From contig CM034313.1 in assembly GCA_019925795.1 (NCBI GenBank), positions 91,605,663 to 91,669,662 on the forward strand: a stretch of DNA of 64,000 nucleotides. The letters run 5' to 3'. A program made the position numbers and the translations under genes. This document shows, piece by piece, positions 37,691 through 48,755 of the stretch. The notes beneath the pieces were generated by a model. It was not told where the DNA came from, searched no databases, and saw only the letters and a list, made by a program, of their open reading frames with translations. This DNA is from Dendrobium chrysotoxum. Taxonomy: Eukaryota > Streptophyta > Magnoliopsida > Asparagales > Orchidaceae. Position 1 is the stretch's first letter. The number at the start of each line of letters is the position of its first letter.

Positions 37691-38292
37691 GGTCGAGAGA
37701 ATCCACCAAGGATGTGAGACCTTTCCGAGGTTGTATGTCAGAGCCTTTGCTTGACGACGTTAACTTGTATGGAGGAGGTCGAGAGAATCCACCAAGGATG
37801 TGAGACCTATCCGAGGTTGTATGTCGGAGCCTTTGCTTGACGACGTTAACCTGTATGGAAGAGGTCGGGAGAATCCACCAATGATGTGAGACCTATCCGA
37901 GGTTGTATGTCGGAGCCTTTGCTCGACGACGTTAACCTGTATGGAAGAGGTCGGGAGAATCCACCAAGGATGTGAGACCTATCCGAGGTTGTATGTCGGA
38001 GCCTTTGCTCGACGACGTTAACCTGTATGGAAGAGGTCGAGAGAATCCACCAAGGATGTGAGACCTATCCGAGGTTGTATGTCGGAGCCTTTGCTCGACG
38101 ACGTTAACCTGTATGGAAGAGGTCGAGAGAATCCACCAAGGATGTGAGACCTATCCGAGGTTGTATGTCGGAGCCTTTGCTCGACGACGTTAACCTGTAT
38201 GGAAGAAGTCGAGAGAATCCACCAAGGATGTGAGACCTATCCGAGGTTGTATGTCGGAGCCTTTGCTCGACGACGTTAACCTGTGTGGAAGA
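37691..38292. repeat. 86-bp tandem repeat, seven units
   Basis: Units start with GGTCGAGAGAATCCACC (or close variants) at 37691, 37777, 37863, 37949, 38035, 38121 and 38207. Each has GATGTGAGACC, GGTTGTATGTCGGAGCC and GACGACGTTAACCTGTATGG in the same place. Units 3-7 differ by one to a few bases, the first two by slightly more. A partial unit precedes and a broken one follows (38293). It lies between gag and the 3' LTR of the composite. There are no spacers, so it is not a CRISPR array. Confidence 0.95.
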
Positions 38293-38642
38293 GGTCAGAT
38301 CGAATCCCCCTGGGATTGATCATCCAGTGATTGAGATACAATAAAGATTGTGTATTTCTCGAATCAAGGATAAAGAGACTATATTTGTCAGTAGTTTTTC
38401 ATTGTCATTTATATTCTTTTTTAAAGAAAGAGACAATATCAAAAACTGGACGAACAACACATTATATTACTGTAAGACAATAATTCCCTTGTACAACAGA
38501 AGAGATACATATAGGGACAACCACATCATTCGACTTGGTAGAAATACTAAGGACATTAGAATGACATCCTACTGATCATAGAAGAAATACATGGTGACAC
38601 ATGACAAGTAGTATTACTAACACAAAGGTTCAAGTTGCAGCA

Positions 38643-40214
38643 TTACTCAATCTCACCAACCATTTGAATATTATTCAATGGTTGTCTTTGTTGTTGTTGA
38701 TTTTGCCCCCCAGTGGGGCGAGCTTCTTCTCGGGTAGGTGGGTTCCCAATAAACTGTCGAAGATAGCCCTGGCGGATAAGTCTTTCAATCTCATCCTTAA
38801 GTTGCCAACATGCTTCAGTAGTGTGGCCACGACTACGATGAAAGTGACAGTACTGATCTTGATTTCCTGTATTTGGCTTCAAAAGATGCGGCCATTTCAC
38901 TTTGTCCTGATCTTGAATCGCCATTAACACATTTGCTCGAGATGTATTGAGCGGAGTGTACTCTTTCTCCTGCCGAGTTTCTCGTTGTGGTAATGGGGGC
39001 CTAGAAGGTAGATTGCTATTCCCTTGCTTTTTCCATTGTGATGAGGGAATTTCCACCTCAGATGCTCCCTTGCGCTTCCCAGTGGTTTGCTCGAACTGTT
39101 TTCTATGAGCATTTATTGCCTCATCTGCAGATATCTGCGCCTCCACACGATGGATCAGATCGGCATATGAATGAACAGTGTCGCGCATAAGTGCCGAATA
39201 GAAAGGACCAGGACGAAGGCCTCCAAGGAAGACCCCTCGGAGCAATTCTGGGTTTAGTCCTGGAATCTGTCGTGCCTCGGTGGAAAATCGCTGAAAGTAC
39301 TCTTTTAACGATTCTCCCTCGTTTTGACGAATCCCGGAGAGGTGGGAAGAATCTTTAGCAATTCTTCGATTGGCTACAAACTGTTCAACGAAGGCTTTGG
39401 CCAATTTGACGAATGAAGGGATCGTTCCAGATGGAAGAGAATAGAACCATGTTCGCGCCTGTCCTTTGAGTGTAGCAGGAAAAACCTGACATAGGAGGGC
39501 ATCCGAAGCTCGCTGGATATGCATGATGGTTCTATAATGATCGATGTGCTCGTACGGGTCGGATGTCCCGTCGTAGGAATCAATGCTCGGTAGTTTAAAT
39601 CCTACCGGAATAGCGTGTTGAAGAATAGCTTCTGTCAAGGGTGACGACTCCTGCAAGTCCCACTGACGAAGGGGTTGCCTTATGCCTCCTGCAGGGAACT
39701 CTTCTCGAACCAATCGTCGTAGTTCGTGGCGAAGGGCATTGCGAGGGAGCTCAGCAGCGTGTGGTCGGGCTAACTCTTCAGGGAGGTCCAAAGGAATGCG
39801 AGGTTGCCGACCTGTGGGCAAAGGATGGGTAGAACTTGCTGTATCAGCCAGTTCATTATCTTGATGTGACTGCAGATGTCTCCTTGGCAGAGGAAGAGGA
39901 ATTTCTGCTTGAAGATGTTCGAGTTGAACAGCTTCTACTCGTGGTGGATCTCGAGGGAGAAGAACCTCCTCCTGTGGTGCTAGTGCCGGTTGTTGAGTCT
40001 CTCGCAGGAGTTGTAGGATCTCGTTCTGAGATTCTTCCATTTTTCGGATTCGCTCCTCCAAAGAAGGCCCTGAGGTTCCTTCTCCAGCAATGTGTTGCCC
40101 CCCATGCAAAAAGGAGGCAGAAACTTGATGTCCATGATTTATAGACTGGTTTCTGGATTGATGAGAGTGGGAGCGGGAGGCTCCTATGAGGCGACTGTTA
40201 CGCCTATTGGCCAT
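38643..40214 (-). CDS. gag: Retrotransposon Gag protein, 523 aa
   Basis: Gag packages the element's RNA in virus-like particles in the cytoplasm. The frame is intact from ATG at 40214 to the stop at 38643. A basic, glutamine- and proline-rich N-terminal part is followed by a typical retrotransposon gag core at about residues 243-335 (PATLKGQARTWFYSL, FVEQFVANRR, ESLKEYFQRF). A zinc-knuckle-like motif lies at C456, H459, H464, C469 (YCHFHRSRGHTTEAC), i.e. CHHC spacing rather than the standard CCHC; similar motifs occur in plant Tat-type Gypsy elements. The start lies about 30 bases downstream of the primer site. No pol frame follows. An intact frame with no pol suggests the element is moved in trans by a relative. 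Confidence 0.9.
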   Translation of the reverse strand: MANRRNSRLIGASRSHSHQSRNQSINHGHQVSASFLHGGQHIAGEGTSGPSLEERIRKMEESQNEILQLLRETQQPALAPQEEVLLPRDPPRVEAVQLEHLQAEIPLPLPRRHLQSHQDNELADTASSTHPLPTGRQPRIPLDLPEELARPHAAELPRNALRHELRRLVREEFPAGGIRQPLRQWDLQESSPLTEAILQHAIPVGFKLPSIDSYDGTSDPYEHIDHYRTIMHIQRASDALLCQVFPATLKGQARTWFYSLPSGTIPSFVKLAKAFVEQFVANRRIAKDSSHLSGIRQNEGESLKEYFQRFSTEARQIPGLNPELLRGVFLGGLRPGPFYSALMRDTVHSYADLIHRVEAQISADEAINAHRKQFEQTTGKRKGASEVEIPSSQWKKQGNSNLPSRPPLPQRETRQEKEYTPLNTSRANVLMAIQDQDKVKWPHLLKPNTGNQDQYCHFHRSRGHTTEACWQLKDEIERLIRQGYLRQFIGNPPTREEARPTGGQNQQQQRQPLNNIQMVGEIE

Positions 40215-40245
40215 GAAAATAATATTTAGGAGTGTGGGATAGTCT

Positions 40246-40262
40246 TCCCACAGACGGCGCCA
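40246..40262 (-). other. Primer binding site of the composite
   Basis: On the minus strand, three bases after the LTR end, the sequence reads TGGCGCCGTCTGTGGGA. TGGCGCC at this place is a usual primer site in plant Ty3/Gypsy elements, where a tRNA 3' end primes reverse transcription. It fixes the orientation of the 40266-41101 LTR as the 5' LTR of the minus-strand element. Confidence 0.75.
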
Positions 40263-40828
40263 AACTGTTGCGGACTCAAATATACGCGGCGATAGAGTTT
40301 AATATTTCCGTCTCAGCGTTGTACGTATATTCAGCACACAAACAGAATCGAAATAGTAACACCAGGATTTTTACGTGGAAAACCCTGGAAAGGGAAAAAA
40401 CCACGGGGCCACGCCCAGTTGAAATAGTTCCACTAGTGTCGTTTGAAGTACACGAGGCTGATCCGTCCTTTAAATTCAGGACGATCAGATTACAATGAGT
40501 ATCAGTTACAAGGACAAGCAGAGTTCCGACGTCACTCGGGGTGTCGAGCAGTATTCCGGCGTCACTTGGAAAGAAGTCCGGCGTCGGGTAGAATTCCGGC
40601 GTCGGGCAGAATTCCGATGTTGCTCCTGTGTCGGGCAGAGCTCCGGCGTCCCTCGGGCGCCTGGTGGTGCTTCGGTGGTGTTCCGGCAGTGTTCCGGCGG
40701 AGTTCCGGCGGTGTTCCGGCGGTGGTCGAGGAGGAGTTATTCCCTCCTAGACTTCTCTCCTCTTCTTCTTCTCTTTCTTCTCTTCTTCTCTTCTTGGCTT
40801 GGGTCCCCTCTTAAGAGAAATGAGGGGC

Positions 40829-40836
40829 TATTTATA
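40829..40836 (-). promoter_or_regulatory. LTR TATA box driving gag
   Basis: TATAAATA on the minus strand inside the left-arm LTR, followed by the transcribed part of the LTR, primer site and gag. Mirror image of 41477-41484. Confidence 0.6.
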
Positions 40837-41476
40837 GTTTTTCTGGAGTGGCATAGCTCGTAAATATGTGAGGGATCAGGGGCGAATAGGGAGTGATCCG
40901 GATGAAAGGCCGATATTGAATCCCTTGATCGTGAACCGTTTATCAAGCATTTGAAGGTCTTAATGATATCAGAATTCTGCGATCTTGGGCTCGTTGGATT
41001 CGTCTCGTCGAGCCGCTCGATTCGAGTATAAGCTCGCCAAAATCAGAGACCGTTTGGTAACTCAAATTGCTGTTCGATGCTTCCAACAGCGCTTCAGGTA
41101 CCTATTTAAACTCCGATTTCAGCAAGCTTATAGTCGAACTGAGCGTCTCGGAAATACGAATCCAACAACACCAAATTCGACTCAATCCGAGCTCAAACGA
41201 GTCCAAATCAAGTACCTGAAGCGCTGTTGGAAGCATCGAACAGCAATTTGAGTTACCAAACGGTCTCTGATTTTGGCGAGCTTATACTCGAATCGAGCGG
41301 CTCGACGAGACGAATCCAACGAGCCCAAGATCGCAGAATTCTGATATCATTAAGACCTTCAAATGCTTGATAAACGGTTCACGATCAAGGGATTCAATAT
41401 CGGCCGTTCATCCGGATCACTCCCTATTCGCCCCTGATCCCTCACATATTTACGAGCTATGCCACTCCAGAAAAAC

Positions 41477-41484
41477 TATAAATA
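41477..41484 (+). promoter_or_regulatory. LTR TATA box facing the PPR gene
   Basis: TATAAATA on the plus strand inside the right-arm LTR. Transcription from here would leave the element at 42047 and enter the PPR gene at 42223 in antisense. Promoter activity is inferred only. Confidence 0.5.
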
Positions 41485-42222
41485 GCCCCTCATTTCTCTT
41501 AAGAGGGGACCCAAGCCAAGAAGAGAAGAAGAGAAGAAAGAGAAGAAGAAGAGGAGAGAAGTCTAGGAGGGAATAACTCCTCCTCGACCACCGCCGGAAC
41601 ACCGCCGGAACTCCGCCGGAACACTGCCGGAACACCACCGAAGCACCACCAGGCGCCCGAGGGACGCCGGAGCTCTGCCCGACACAGGAGCAACATCGGA
41701 ATTCTGCCCGACGCCGGAATTCTACCCGACGCCGGACTTCTTTCCAAGTGACGCCGGAATACTGCTCGACACCCCGAGTGACGTCGGAACTCTGCTTGTC
41801 CTTGTAACTGATACTCATTGTAATCTGATCGTCCTGAATTTAAAGGACGGATCAGCCTCGTGTACTTCAAACGACACTAGTGGAACTATTTCAACTGGGC
41901 GTGGCCCCGTGGTTTTTTCCCTTTCCAGGGTTTTCCACGTAAAAATCCTGGTGTTACTATTTCGATTCTGTTTGTGTGCTGAATATACGTACAACGCTGA
42001 GACGGAAATATTAAACTCTATCGCCGCGTATATTTGAGTCCGCAACAAGACTATATGTTCACATTAAAATGACCGGATATAATATATTTACTCTTTATAT
42101 ATCTACAAACACATTCCTAATTATCCCTTTAAAAATCGAAAAACAATGGGCTTATAAAAAAGCATTACATGTCAACAACAATTAAATAATGTGTGTGTGT
42201 GTGTATTACCAGAAAACGATGA

Positions 42223-44121
42223 TTATTCCATCTCAACCCAACTGTACCCAGAAGGCTTGATCACACATCTCCTTTCCATCATCCTCCTCACCATCTTTGC
42301 CTCCTCCCACCTCCCCGCCCTCACATACATGCCGGCCATTGTCACATAGTTCCCTGCATTCTCTGGCTCAATCTTCAACAGCTCGTCAAATGCCAATTTC
42401 CCAAACTCCACATTCTGGTGTGCTCTGCATGCCGCCATTAGTGCTCCCCAAAAACTTGCTTCCGCCCTATAAGGCATCCTCCGTATAAATCCCACTGCCT
42501 CCTCAAACCTCCCGGCCCGACCTAACATGTCCACCACACAAGAATACTGCGCCATTTCCGGAGCTAAGCCCATATCAATACTAAACCTGTCAAACCACTC
42601 CAACCCTTGGTCCACCAGGCCAGCATGGCTACACGCAGCTAAAACACCCGTGAATGTGATGATATTCGGTCGAGGCCCCGCCCGTATCATTTCCCAGGCC
42701 AATTCAACGGCCAGCCCGCCAAGCCCGTGGGATCCATAGGCCGTGATCATCGCATTCCAGGTCACCACATCGCCGGCGGGCCAAGCGGCGGAGAACACGG
42801 ATCGTGCGGCTGCAATGCAACCGCTCCTGGCGTAAGCGCTGATAAGTGCGTTGTAGACTTCGGTGGCAATTTCGCAATAATTCCTAATAGCATAAGCTTG
42901 GATTTGCTTCCCTTGCATGATCGAGCAGGCGGGCAGCGCGCTCGCTAGCGTGGTTGGGTCCGTTCCAATGCCCCGCGACTGCATCTCCCTAAAATGATGC
43001 CGCGCCTCCCGAGTCATACCCGCATGCGTAAGACCCGCGATCAGCGCGTTCCGTTTCATCAGGTCCGTTGGATCCATCAAGTCAAATACTCGTTTAGCCG
43101 TTGTGATTAACTTGCTTCCCGCGTACAGAGCAACCAACGCCGCGCCTGCGGAGCAGTAGAACGCAGCAGGATCCAGCGTCTTCAGCCCGGATGCGTGGAC
43201 CTCTCGGCCAGCCCGCACTGCCGCCACGTGGCGGCAGCAGGCCACGACGCACGATAATGTATCCTGGTCCGGCGGAACAGCGCCGCCGCTCGCCATTCGG
43301 CGGAAGATCCCCAAGGCGGCCTCATGATTCCCGCTACGGGCGTGACCGACGATCATGACCGTGTAGGACACTACGTTGGGTTCTGTCAACTGGTTAAAAA
43401 TCTCAACGGCCTCCGCACAGCGTCCGACGCGGCAGTAGCCGTCCAATATCGTGTTCCACGTCACGATGTCGGGCTCATAGCCGACGGATGCCATGGACCG
43501 GAGCAGGTCTAACGCGGGTTCGGTGGACCCGGTCGACACGAAGGCGGAGATCATGGAGTTCCATGAGAGGAGATCGCGGCCGTCCATTGTGACGAACACG
43601 CGACCGGCGGAGCTGACGTCACCGGAGTCGGCGTAGGCGGTAATCAGGGCGTTGCTTACGTGGAGATTGGCAGCTGCGGCGAACTTGACGGCGTTAGCGT
43701 GGAGGGCGGCGGCGGCGAAGAGTGAGGAGCCGGATGAGCGGAGAGCAACGGGGAGGACGTAACCGTCGGGGGCAATGCCGGCGGCGCGCATGCGGGAGTA
43801 AGTCGATAGGCATCGTTGGTGATTGCCGGAGCGGGAGAGGAAGGCGATTATTGGAGTCCAAGCAAAAATGTTTGGGTGAGGCAAAACGTCGAACAGGTGG
43901 AGGGCGGAGTGGAGGTCGCCGCCGTCAGCGTAGAGCTGGAGGAGCTTGGTGTTGAAGTACCCGGAAGTAGAGGACGGGGGAAGGAGGCCGTTGGTGAGTA
44001 GCTGTGAGTGGACGTGAACGGCGGCGCTGGCGGCGGTTGACGGCGAGCTTAAGAGGGAGCTTAGGAGAGATTCGAAGGCGTACGGAGTTAAGGTTTGCGG
44101 GGCCTTCCATCGTGATAACAT
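42223..44121 (-). CDS. Pentatricopeptide repeat protein, E class, 632 aa
   Basis: Proteins of this class bind specific organelle RNAs and act in RNA editing, splicing or stability in mitochondria or plastids. The frame is uninterrupted and intronless, as usual for the family. A serine-rich N-terminal part (MLSRWKAPQTL) could be a transit peptide. PPR units follow from about residue 50: for example NIFAWTPIIAFLSRSG at 84, DIVTWNTILDGYCRVGRCAE near 220 and DVVTWNAMITAYGSHGLGG near 455. The C terminus (about 560-632, ending GYSWVEME) is the E-type extension. There is no DYW deaminase domain after it. The gene reads away from the palindromic element, whose end is 175 bases past its stop codon. 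Target RNA and compartment cannot be told from sequence alone. Confidence 0.95.
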   Translation of the reverse strand: MLSRWKAPQTLTPYAFESLLSSLLSSPSTAASAAVHVHSQLLTNGLLPPSSTSGYFNTKLLQLYADGGDLHSALHLFDVLPHPNIFAWTPIIAFLSRSGNHQRCLSTYSRMRAAGIAPDGYVLPVALRSSGSSLFAAAALHANAVKFAAAANLHVSNALITAYADSGDVSSAGRVFVTMDGRDLLSWNSMISAFVSTGSTEPALDLLRSMASVGYEPDIVTWNTILDGYCRVGRCAEAVEIFNQLTEPNVVSYTVMIVGHARSGNHEAALGIFRRMASGGAVPPDQDTLSCVVACCRHVAAVRAGREVHASGLKTLDPAAFYCSAGAALVALYAGSKLITTAKRVFDLMDPTDLMKRNALIAGLTHAGMTREARHHFREMQSRGIGTDPTTLASALPACSIMQGKQIQAYAIRNYCEIATEVYNALISAYARSGCIAAARSVFSAAWPAGDVVTWNAMITAYGSHGLGGLAVELAWEMIRAGPRPNIITFTGVLAACSHAGLVDQGLEWFDRFSIDMGLAPEMAQYSCVVDMLGRAGRFEEAVGFIRRMPYRAEASFWGALMAACRAHQNVEFGKLAFDELLKIEPENAGNYVTMAGMYVRAGRWEEAKMVRRMMERRCVIKPSGYSWVEME

Positions 44122-44429
44122 CTTGTAATTGCGGCGATCATTGGTGGTAAATAGTTGTGCGAGGCTTCTGGTGGCAGTTGGGAGTTAGGGTTCCGATGAC
44201 CTGACTGGTATTTTGGAGACTAATAACTATAGTGGATTTTGTTGGGTGGGCCTGGCAGGGCCTGTGTCTTTAATAATTATTGCTGCGGTATGAACTTCTG
44301 ATTTTGATAATAATCTTTACTACCGTAAGCCAATCTTAATTGTTTTTATTCATATTCCACATTCAGACTATTCTACTTTTATTATTCAGTGGACTTATCA
44401 AATCACTCCCAGTGAGCTCTGTAATATTC
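44122..44429. other. PPR upstream region
   Basis: Presumed promoter and 5' UTR of the PPR gene. No distinct motif is called. Confidence 0.4.
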
Positions 44430-45735
44430 TTAGGGGCTGTTTGGCAACCGGATTTACGCCGGATTTGGTCAGGATTTTGTCAAACGGGATTTACACTTGA
44501 TGTAAATTGTACGGCGGAATAAATCCTCCATTTGCGCCTTTTTGGACTAAATCACGGATTTAGTAAATTCGGGAGTTCGGGAAATTTACGGGATTTGGAT
44601 GAAGAAGCGCGCGAAACGAAGGAGGAGTTACTGTTCACCGAGTTAGGTGAAGGCAGACTTAACTTCCTACCACTGCCGGAATGTATGCGTCCTGTCTTCT
44701 TGGGGCAAGTTGGCCCATTTGGAAGCATGGCTTTGCCTCTACATCTCTCGATGTTGTGTGCTCTCCATCCTGTCTTTACTTCTTACCGGAGGTGGTAGGC
44801 CAATGGTAGGTATTTAATTTTATCGCAACATCCTGTCTCCTTGCGGCAAGTTGCCCCATTTGAAATATGGCTTCGTGAGCTCTCCATGACGATTGGTCGC
44901 AGGATACCGTTTTATAAAGGGTATGATTTTCTCCCTAGCATCTCATATAATCTACCTCCTCCCGTTGCCTATGGTTTACTTGTTGAACCAGCGATCCGCT
45001 CGAAGGGCTTCAACCAGCCACGCCTATCGCATTCAGGTAAGGCGTGTATTCTCATGTTTACTTGCCTACGAAGGGTGTTTTGTTGTATTTTTCCTGTTCA
45101 TTAACTCATGCTTCTTGATCTATTTTGCCCATCTTAGTACAATATAGTAGTAATATGCCTCATTTTTTGAACCAGTACTTTTCCGATCACGCCGAATTTG
45201 AGCAAGATTAATTGTTGTTTCAGTTAAAATTTTTGTAGTATATGCCTTATTATCTGCACAATCATCAAAATATTTAATCGTTTTGCATTTGGTAAGTATT
45301 GTAATATATGTTTAAAGTGTCTTAGTCTCATTTTTGAAATCAGGTTGTGAGGAAGCATCACAAGTTTTTAAACTTAGGAGCCCTTGATCATGAGTACGAC
45401 TGAGGATTTCTCAAGGAAAAAAAGTTCACCACACATCGATGTAATAAAATTGTTGTAGAAATATCTCAATCATCCAAAAAAATGCGAGGAACATCTCACA
45501 ATGATGTCTCTCGAGAGTTTTCAACACATGTCCAATTCCACGGTGTAAACAACCTTAGTGATAAGGAGTCTTCAAACACCAATTATCTACCTTATAGATA
45601 TATTGACAATCAATGTAGAACATTTCATAGTCGCAACGGTATATCTTCATTACCAAAGTAATAATTATGTTGAACTGCTCTCATGTCTAAATTATTATAG
45701 AATTCAATTGAAGCTTATTTAATTGCATAGTTGGA

Positions 45736-46086
45736 ATGAATCGATTATTGAAGGGGAAGTACATACAACGAGGAGCGGCCATTGATAACACACGAGCTGA
45801 GGAAGATATGTCGATTAGTATGGGTCAACATAAGGGGTTTAACAGAACACCTAAGTGGCTAGAGCTTCATAAGGATGTTCTTAGCGAGCTACTGTTAGAG
45901 CAGTTCTTATGTGAAAATATAACTAACAACATACTAAAGAAGGAAATGTGGGGCGATGTCGTGCATGCTTTAAATCGCCGTTTAAGCACGACTTATACAA
46001 AATATGTTGTAATAATCAAATACAAAAGCACGAAATCTGATTTTCGCATGGTTTATCAACTAGCAAATCAGAGTGGTTGGGGCTAG
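45736..46086 (+). pseudogene. Myb/SANT-like protein remnant of the Harbinger element
   Basis: Open frame of 116 codons with FNRTPKWLELHKDVLSELLL and DVVHALNRRLSTTYTK, resembling the trihelix-like DNA-binding protein that plant PIF/Harbinger elements encode next to the transposase. It ends at a stop at 46084, after which related frame (ATDEVWDELI) continues, so the copy is broken. It lies between the left end and the transposase remnant, on the same strand. Confidence 0.5.
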
Positions 46087-46260
46087 GATACCAATCTACA
46101 TATGCCGGTAGCTACTGACGAAGTGTGGGATGAGCTAATACAAGTTACTGTTCATTCTATACTACTCATTCCCCTTTAAATTATACATTTTTTAAAACTC
46201 TTTACTAAAGAAATTTAAAGGAAGTGTCAGTACACAACTCAATAGGAGTTGTGCAGCCAT

Positions 46261-46980
46261 CGCCACGCATAGTTACGCAACACAGTTGAGCGAACATATG
46301 GTATTTGGAAAGAACGATTTTAGGTGCTAACCCATATGTAGGGGTGTCAATATTGGACCCGACCCGAAAACCCGACCCAAAAATTTTGGGTTTGGGTTGA
46401 CCCGAACCCAAAACGGGTCGGGTTCAACAATTCGGCCTGTTTTAAAAATCGGGTCGGGTTCGGATTGACTCATTGACCCGAAATTGACCCGAAAACCAGT
46501 TTTGACCCGGCAACCTGAGATTAACCCGTTTCTGACCCGAAAAGCGGAGATTGGCCCTTTTTTGGACCCAAAAACTAGCAGTTTTTTGTTGGCACAGGGT
46601 CATTCGGGTCGGGTCGGGTTGACCCAGACCTGAAGCGGGTCGGGTTCGGGTTGACTCGAATAGTGTCGGGTCAGTTTCAGGTTCGACCTGAACCTGACCT
46701 GTGACCTGAAATTGACACCCCTACCCATATGAGATAGTTTCTTCTAACGGTGCAAGTGGACATAGTGCTTGCTTGTGCAGTCTTACACAATTTCATAGGA
46801 CGATATCATAGACATGACATGTACTTCAACATGTCTCAAACAGAAATACAACATAACACCGAGTTAGGTGAAGTACCAATACCTAATGACGACCCAAACG
46901 TCCATGCTATTGTTGGGGAAGACTTCAAGGAGATGAACTACGGCATTCAATTGCCAATGGGTTGTGGGAAGCTCAGGTAA
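46261..46980 (+). pseudogene. PIF/Harbinger transposase remnant (DDE domain end)
   Basis: In one frame the sequence reads RHA, a stop, LRNTVERTYGIWKERF, a stop, VLTHM, then after removal of a hAT insertion MR, a stop, FLLTVQVDIVLACAVLHNFI. The NTVERTYG block contains the third acidic residue of the DDE catalytic triad (Glu codon at 46288-46290), and LACAVLHNFI is the hallmark end of the domain. Three stops and the insertion make it inactive. The rest of the catalytic domain was not found upstream. Confidence 0.8.
46339..46723. mobile_element. hAT MITE nested in the Harbinger transposase, 385 bp
   Basis: Ends TAGGGGTGTCAAT and ATTGACACCCCTA are perfect inverted repeats, and CCCATATG is duplicated at 46331-46338 and 46724-46731. 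The body is made of GGGTCGGGTTGACCCGA-type repeats and codes for nothing. It is the same family as 53265-54157. Confidence 0.95.
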
Positions 46981-47704
46981 GATTTTATTTGATTAAGTAA
47001 TTAAAATAATTCTTATATATGATATTTTAAGGTGCACTTGATTTAATTGCAGACAATATATCGACAACATCGTTCATGCTAACTACATCTTCTAGTGTCC
47101 TTGATAAGTGAAAACAAATCCAATTTTTAGCCTTGTGGTTTCTTTAGTTTCAGTGAAATTTTTTTGTAACTTGGAATTTTGTGTGGACATGTCAAGTTGT
47201 TTTTGGTGTTGGAAGTTATCACATGTTTGATTTTGGCTATATGCCATATGTAATGGCCGCACTTCAAGATATGAATTTTCTGTTGTTTGTTCTTATTAAG
47301 TTTATTCAAATATAATTAGCTTAATTATTTCAATTGCCTAATTCCTAATATAAATAGCTTAACTAATAGAATATGTAGTAGAATTTTTAAGTGATTAATG
47401 AGATAATTAATAAGATAGTTAATAATTAAACTAGTATCTAATGATATTATTTATCACTAAAACTTACTGATGATAATCATCATTCAAATTAATAAAAAAA
47501 TCTTACTTAATACATGATTTAAATAAAAAAACCTAATAAATTCATTTTTAATATGAACTAATCGCCTTAAATCTGAGATTATATTGCCAAACAGTTTCAC
47601 GGGATTTAACACTTAACTTGCTAAACAGTTTTCAGGATTTAACAGTTCCAGGATTTACTAAATCCTAAGTAGTTAAATCATACTGATTGCCAAACAACCC
47701 CTTA

Positions 47705-48336
47705 TACTATTTCATTCGGTACTTTTAGATTGTTCCCACTTCACCAAAAATGAACATTTATATCACATCTCATAATATTCTAAGTATTTAATAAGATATA
47801 AAGCTCATTTCTATGTTAAATAGTAGTAAATATATGATTGGCCATTCAATGTGACAAATGTCACCTCCATATGCTAGAATTTCATATATTTATTTATATT
47901 ACCTTCGAACATTAAATGAAGCTAAATCATTCTTTATTTTATTAATATACTAAAATCATGTAACCGCCATCATTGACATATATTATTATTCATCTATCAT
48001 TATAAACTTATGAATCAAAATATTTTGTTTGACTATAAAAGTCACATCATCATGTCATTCATAAGTTACTAATTCTAGAATGTTAACTCATACACAAACT
48101 CCTAAATACTCTTACAAAGTCATTGTCTCCAAATTCTTCTCGAGAATTCTCCTATATCTTTCATTTTCAAAATTCAATTCTACTTCTGAGGTTGGCATGA
48201 GAATTCACAAGCATGAAGTTCCATCTCCTTCATCCCAAGCATACAAAATTAGTTGAAAGTAGACATGTGTCGTAGTTGAAAGTGTGCAAAACTACCAAAC
48301 ATACAAGATACCACTTATATAAATGTTTCAACTATT
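47705..48336. other. AT-rich intergenic stretch
   Basis: No gene, RNA gene or repeat boundary is seen. Confidence 0.4.
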
Positions 48337-48339
48337 TTA

Positions 48340-48752
48340 GGGGCCATTTGGTTTCCTGCTAAAGGGGTATAAAATATTTCAAACGTAGGAGTTTTGAAAA
48401 TATTGGTGTCTAGTTTGAAGTAAAAGGAATACAGAATAAAATTTTGAAGTAAAATGAATTCACCTTCTAGTCCAAATCAAGTGTATTTGAAATTCCTTAT
48501 ATTTGAGCTATTTCCAAATACACCGTAATTGCCACCGTCGGCCGCCACCACCGGCCACTCGACCACCGCTGGTCACTCGCTGCTTGCTATCGGCTGCCCC
48601 AGTCACAACCTTTTTCGCACTTTACATTACATTTATTTTTACTTCAAGCTAAATGAAAAAAGTAATCTCATGCATTTCTTTCACAATCATCTAAACAACT
48701 CTAAAATATTTCTTTTACACTACATTTTTTTTTCAGACAACCAAACAACCCC
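48340..48752. mobile_element. Tourist-type MITE, 413 bp
   Basis: Ends GGGGCCATTTGGTTTCC and the inverted AACCAAACAACCCC, with TTA at 48337-48339 and 48753-48755. Ends close to those of the Harbinger element at 44433, but the interior is unrelated. A GC-rich patch with CCACCGGCCACTCG phrases lies at 48528-48600. Confidence 0.8.
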
Positions 48753-48755
48753 TTA

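Larger units (their letters stand above)
36165..42047 (-). mobile_element. Gag-only LTR composite with inverted U5 ends
   Basis: A Ty3/Gypsy-type element read on the minus strand: palindrome of two LTRs (40266-42047), primer site (about 40246-40262), gag (40214-38643), noncoding interior with 86-bp repeats, and a partial 3' LTR (36165 to about 36705). No protease, reverse transcriptase or integrase is seen, so it is non-autonomous, like the TR-GAG elements described in plants. The left end is TGTTGCGGACTC and the right end GAGTCCGCAACA, i.e. both outer ends are LTR 3' ends. The same five bases AGACT lie directly outside both ends (36160-36164 and 42048-42052). A normal insertion would have TG...CA LTRs in the same orientation at both ends. 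Confidence 0.85.
40266..42047. repeat. Near-perfect LTR palindrome, 836-bp arms, 110-bp loop
   Basis: Left arm 40266-41101 and right arm 41212-42047 are reverse complements with no length difference (paired positions sum to 82313). The one mismatch I found is at about 40911 (A/C). The 110-base loop, 41102-41211, is single-copy LTR sequence continuing the right arm, as comparison with the solo LTR at 56524 shows. Both LTRs lack the U3 start (TGATACATCC in the solo LTR). The inner junction sits at GGTACC. Confidence 0.95.
44433..47701 (+). mobile_element. PIF/Harbinger element, 3.3 kb, decayed
   Basis: Ends are GGGGCTGTTTGGCAA (44433) and its inverted partner TTGCCAAACAACCCC (to 47701). TTA copies lie at 44430-44432 and 47702-47704. 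Three-base TTA targets and these ends define the PIF/Harbinger group. Subterminal GGATTTA phrases repeat at both ends. Inside lie remnants of the two proteins of this group, a Myb-like DNA-binding protein (45736-46086) and a DDE transposase (46261-46980). The second is split by a hAT element. Confidence 0.9.
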